Assembly: GCA_937915735.1 (NCBI GenBank)
Contig: CALGGS010000090.1
Location: forward strand, 1-7,411
Direction: 5' to 3'
From: an uncultured Treponema sp.
Lineage (GTDB): Bacteria > Spirochaetota > Spirochaetia > Treponematales > Treponemataceae
DNA length: 7,411 nt
Shown here one piece after another: positions 5,287-7,411 of this stretch; the first letter of the stretch is position 1; each line of letters opens with the position of its first letter. Below the pieces are notes generated by a model. That model was given only the letters and a program-made list of their open reading frames with translations. It did not search any database and was not told where the DNA came from. A program made the position numbers and the translations under genes.

Positions 5287-7411
5287 ATGAACAAGAACGC
5301 TCCGAAACCAAATTTCCGTGAATTTTTAAAATCTCAGGTTGAAGCCGGGCTGCCAGTTTTTTTTGACGGCGGAATCGGCACTATGATTCAGAAGTCGGGC
5401 TATACTGACTACGATATTCCCGAAGACCTTTCCATCGAAAAGCCTGAAATTATCGAGAACATTCACAAGCAATATCTTGAAGCCGGAGCCAATGTTCTTA
5501 CGGCAAACACTTTCGGCGCTCTTCCTTTAAAGCTGATTTCGGCTAAATACACTTGCAAAGAATACATCGAGGCGGAAATTGCCCTGCAGAAAAAATGCGT
5601 GCAGGAGGCGGAGGCGGCTGGAAACACCCGTCCCCACTACATTTCCTGGGACACCAGCCAGATTGGCCGCCTTTTGGAGCCCATGGGAGAACTGACTTTT
5701 GACCAGGCCTACGATACTTACAAAGAAGCCGCCCTGATTGCAGAAAATGCGGGCGCGGAGCTTGCTATTATCGAAACCATGGCGGATTTGAGGGAAGTAA
5801 AGGCGGCTGTTCTTGCTGTAAAAGAAAACACGAACCTTCCGATTTTTGCCAGCATGACTTTCCAGCCCAATCTGCGCACTTTGACCGGCGCTGACATCCG
5901 CACGGTGGTGGTCTATCTTGAATCTCTGGGAGTGGATTTAATCGGCTTTAACTGCGGCGGCTCCCTTTCCGAAGATGACAAAATCGTAACCGAGTACATG
6001 CGCTACGCTCACCTGCCTGTTTGTGTCGAGCCCAATGCGGGCTTACCCACGGTGATTAAGGGCAAGGCGGTTTATCTCGTAGGCCCGGAAGAATTTGCCT
6101 CTCATCACAAAAAATACAGGGAATTGGGAGTAAGCGTTTTTGGTGGCTGTTGCGGCACGACTCCGGAGCATATCGCGGAGATGGTTCGCGTGATTGAGGC
6201 CATGCCGCCCCAAAAGAGAAAGCCTTGCGAGTTTGAGAACGCCTGCTTTATCTGCTCTTACAATTCCAGCGTGCAGATTGGCGGAAATGCGGGGCCTCAG
6301 ATTATCGGCGAGCGAATCAACCCCACGGGAAAGAAAAAGGTCAAGGAAGCACTCCTTGCCCACAATATGAATTTCGTTCTTGGCGAGGCGGAAAGCCAGA
6401 TTAACGCGGGCGCACAGATTCTTGATGTGAATGTGGGCTTGCCGGGAATCGATGAGGCCGAGACCATGGTGGACGCGGTAAAGACGATTCAGGGAGCCTT
6501 TAACACGCCGCTTCAGATTGATTCCAGCGAAGGGCCGGTTTTGGAAAAAGCCCTGCGCTACTACAACGGAAAAGCCCTGATAAACTCAACCAACGGCCGT
6601 CAGGATGTGATGGATAAAGTCCTGCCTCTGGTGAAAAAATACGGCGGAGCTGTGGTCGCCCTTTGTATCGATGAGGCGGGAATCGCGCCCACAGCGGAAG
6701 GCCGGGTCGCCGTTGCCGAAAAAATCATCGCGGAGGCGGCAAAATACGGAATTCCTGTTCGTGACATCGTAATCGACACGCTCACGCTCACGGTTTCAAG
6801 CCAGCAGAAGGAAGCGCTGGAAACAGTCCGTGCGATTCAGATTTTGAAAGAAAAATACGGAGCGCAGGGCTTGCAGTTTGTGCTCGGCGTTTCAAACATC
6901 AGTTTCGGAATTCCTCGGCGGGACATCATCAATTCAAGATTTTTCGCAATGGCTTTGTACGCAGGACTTTCTGCCTGCATCATAAATCCGCTCATGCAGC
7001 CCATGATGGAAACCTACTACGGCTACCGTGCTCTGGCAGGCTTTGACGAAAACTGCCTTGACTACATCGAAAAATACAACGATACCCCGGCCCCGGTTTA
7101 TGGATTGACCGCTGATCAAGTTGCGGCCGCAAAAGGCAATGCGCTAGGGATTGGAGCACCGGCGTCAGCCGTTGCCGGAGGCAATGGAGCGACAGCGGAA
7201 GTGCGGAAAGCCCGACCGCCAGAGGCGGGAACGCCCAAATTACCTGAAAACTTAACTGACTCGGAAAACTCGCTCATAAATATAATCTGCAAGGGATTCA
7301 AGGATTCGTCGGCAGAGGCCACAAAAAAACTTCTGGACGAGGGAAAAGAGCCGGTCCAGATTATCGACCGCTGCATCGTGCCGGCATTGGACATCGTGGG
7401 AAAAGATTTTG
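5287..7411 (+). CDS. metH: Cobalamin-dependent methionine synthase, N-terminal 708 codons (cut by window end)
   Basis: MetH transfers a methyl group from 5-methyltetrahydrofolate, through cobalamin, to homocysteine. The homocysteine-binding barrel (about 18-305) begins with FDGGIGTM (26-33) and has the three zinc-ligand cysteines C223 (FNCGG) and C288/C289 (GGCCGT), spaced as in Thermotoga maritima MetH (C207, C272, C273). The folate barrel (about 325-590) has GERINPTG (341-348), D380 and N382 (DVN), IDSSEG (411-416) and INSTNG (432-437). An unusual Ala/Gly/Pro-rich linker (about 605-660) follows, then the start of the cobalamin cap domain (about 661-708, SLINIICKGFKDSS onwards). The cobalamin-ligating DxHxxG motif and any reactivation domain lie beyond the window. 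ATG 5287 is the clear start, placing the FDGG motif at the usual depth. Linker residues 617-650 are encoded by the hairpin-rich element annotated separately. The gene is divergent from luxS, the source of its substrate. Confidence 0.95.
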   Translation, partial: MNKNAPKPNFREFLKSQVEAGLPVFFDGGIGTMIQKSGYTDYDIPEDLSIEKPEIIENIHKQYLEAGANVLTANTFGALPLKLISAKYTCKEYIEAEIALQKKCVQEAEAAGNTRPHYISWDTSQIGRLLEPMGELTFDQAYDTYKEAALIAENAGAELAIIETMADLREVKAAVLAVKENTNLPIFASMTFQPNLRTLTGADIRTVVVYLESLGVDLIGFNCGGSLSEDDKIVTEYMRYAHLPVCVEPNAGLPTVIKGKAVYLVGPEEFASHHKKYRELGVSVFGGCCGTTPEHIAEMVRVIEAMPPQKRKPCEFENACFICSYNSSVQIGGNAGPQIIGERINPTGKKKVKEALLAHNMNFVLGEAESQINAGAQILDVNVGLPGIDEAETMVDAVKTIQGAFNTPLQIDSSEGPVLEKALRYYNGKALINSTNGRQDVMDKVLPLVKKYGGAVVALCIDEAGIAPTAEGRVAVAEKIIAEAAKYGIPVRDIVIDTLTLTVSSQQKEALETVRAIQILKEKYGAQGLQFVLGVSNISFGIPRRDIINSRFFAMALYAGLSACIINPLMQPMMETYYGYRALAGFDENCLDYIEKYNDTPAPVYGLTADQVAAAKGNALGIGAPASAVAGGNGATAEVRKARPPEAGTPKLPENLTDSENSLINIICKGFKDSSAEATKKLLDEGKEPVQIIDRCIVPALDIVGKDF
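7135..7236 (+). repeat. Hairpin-rich repeat-like element inside the metH linker
   Basis: This roughly 100-nt GC-rich stretch can fold into several local stems. An outer helix pairs GGGATTGGAGCA (7147-7158) with TGCGGAAAGCCC (7202-7213): GGG/CCC, an A-G mismatch, TT/AA, a symmetric GGA/GGA internal loop, then GCA/TGC. Inside are TTGCC-GGA-GGCAA (7172-7184) and CGGC-GTCA-GCCG (7160-7171). Just outside is CCGCC-AGA-GGCGG (7216-7228). GGCAATG occurs twice, at 7135-7141 and 7180-7186. It translates in frame as a low-complexity peptide (MetH residues 617-650) between two conserved domains. It resembles a structured intergenic repeat that has landed in a coding sequence. No second copy is in the window, so repetition is not shown; a merely divergent linker remains possible. 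Confidence 0.45.

Noticed and set aside
6043..7394. Open frames on the minus strand opposite metH (for example 6043-6363 and 7116-7394)
   Set aside because: They are antisense to conserved metH domains, resemble no protein family I know, and are expected as open shadows in GC-rich coding DNA.

Overview
The window looks like a chromosomal segment from a host-associated spirochaete, most likely a Treponema species. This is inferred from gene content and AT-leaning codon use, not from a marker gene. It holds four protein-coding genes: a transmembrane chemoreceptor (48-2087, +), a large membrane-bound class III nucleotide cyclase (2186-4597, +), luxS (4615-5109, -), and the first 708 codons of cobalamin-dependent methionine synthase metH (5287 to the window end, +). 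I see no rRNA, tRNA, CRISPR array, transposase, prophage or defence genes.

Left half, signalling: the chemoreceptor has a periplasmic Cache-type sensor, HAMP and a full kinase-control hairpin, and is closed by a clear intrinsic terminator (about 2101-2145). The cyclase follows with its own strong -10 element. It combines a four-helix membrane block, a second membrane-bound sensory module, HAMP, a cyclase domain with a complete active site, and a C-terminal TPR-like tail. Its substrate-recognition pair is Lys/Thr, the class IIIb pattern, so it is probably an adenylate cyclase and possibly responds to bicarbonate.

Right half, one-carbon and sulfur metabolism: luxS and metH are divergently transcribed from a 177-bp intergenic region. 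LuxS releases homocysteine (and the AI-2 precursor DPD) from S-ribosylhomocysteine, and MetH remethylates homocysteine to methionine, so they are consecutive steps of the activated methyl cycle. Between them lies a perfect 36-bp palindrome, nested in a longer imperfect inverted repeat.

Two structural themes stand out. First, the cyclase, luxS and metH each have a TATAAT or TAAAAT hexamer only 8-10 nt before the likely start codon and no Shine-Dalgarno sequence, so leaderless or near-leaderless transcripts are plausible. Second, the metH linker between the folate and cobalamin modules contains about 100 nt of hairpin-rich sequence that reads through in frame. It looks like a structured repeat element inserted into a coding sequence and is the most interesting item in the window.
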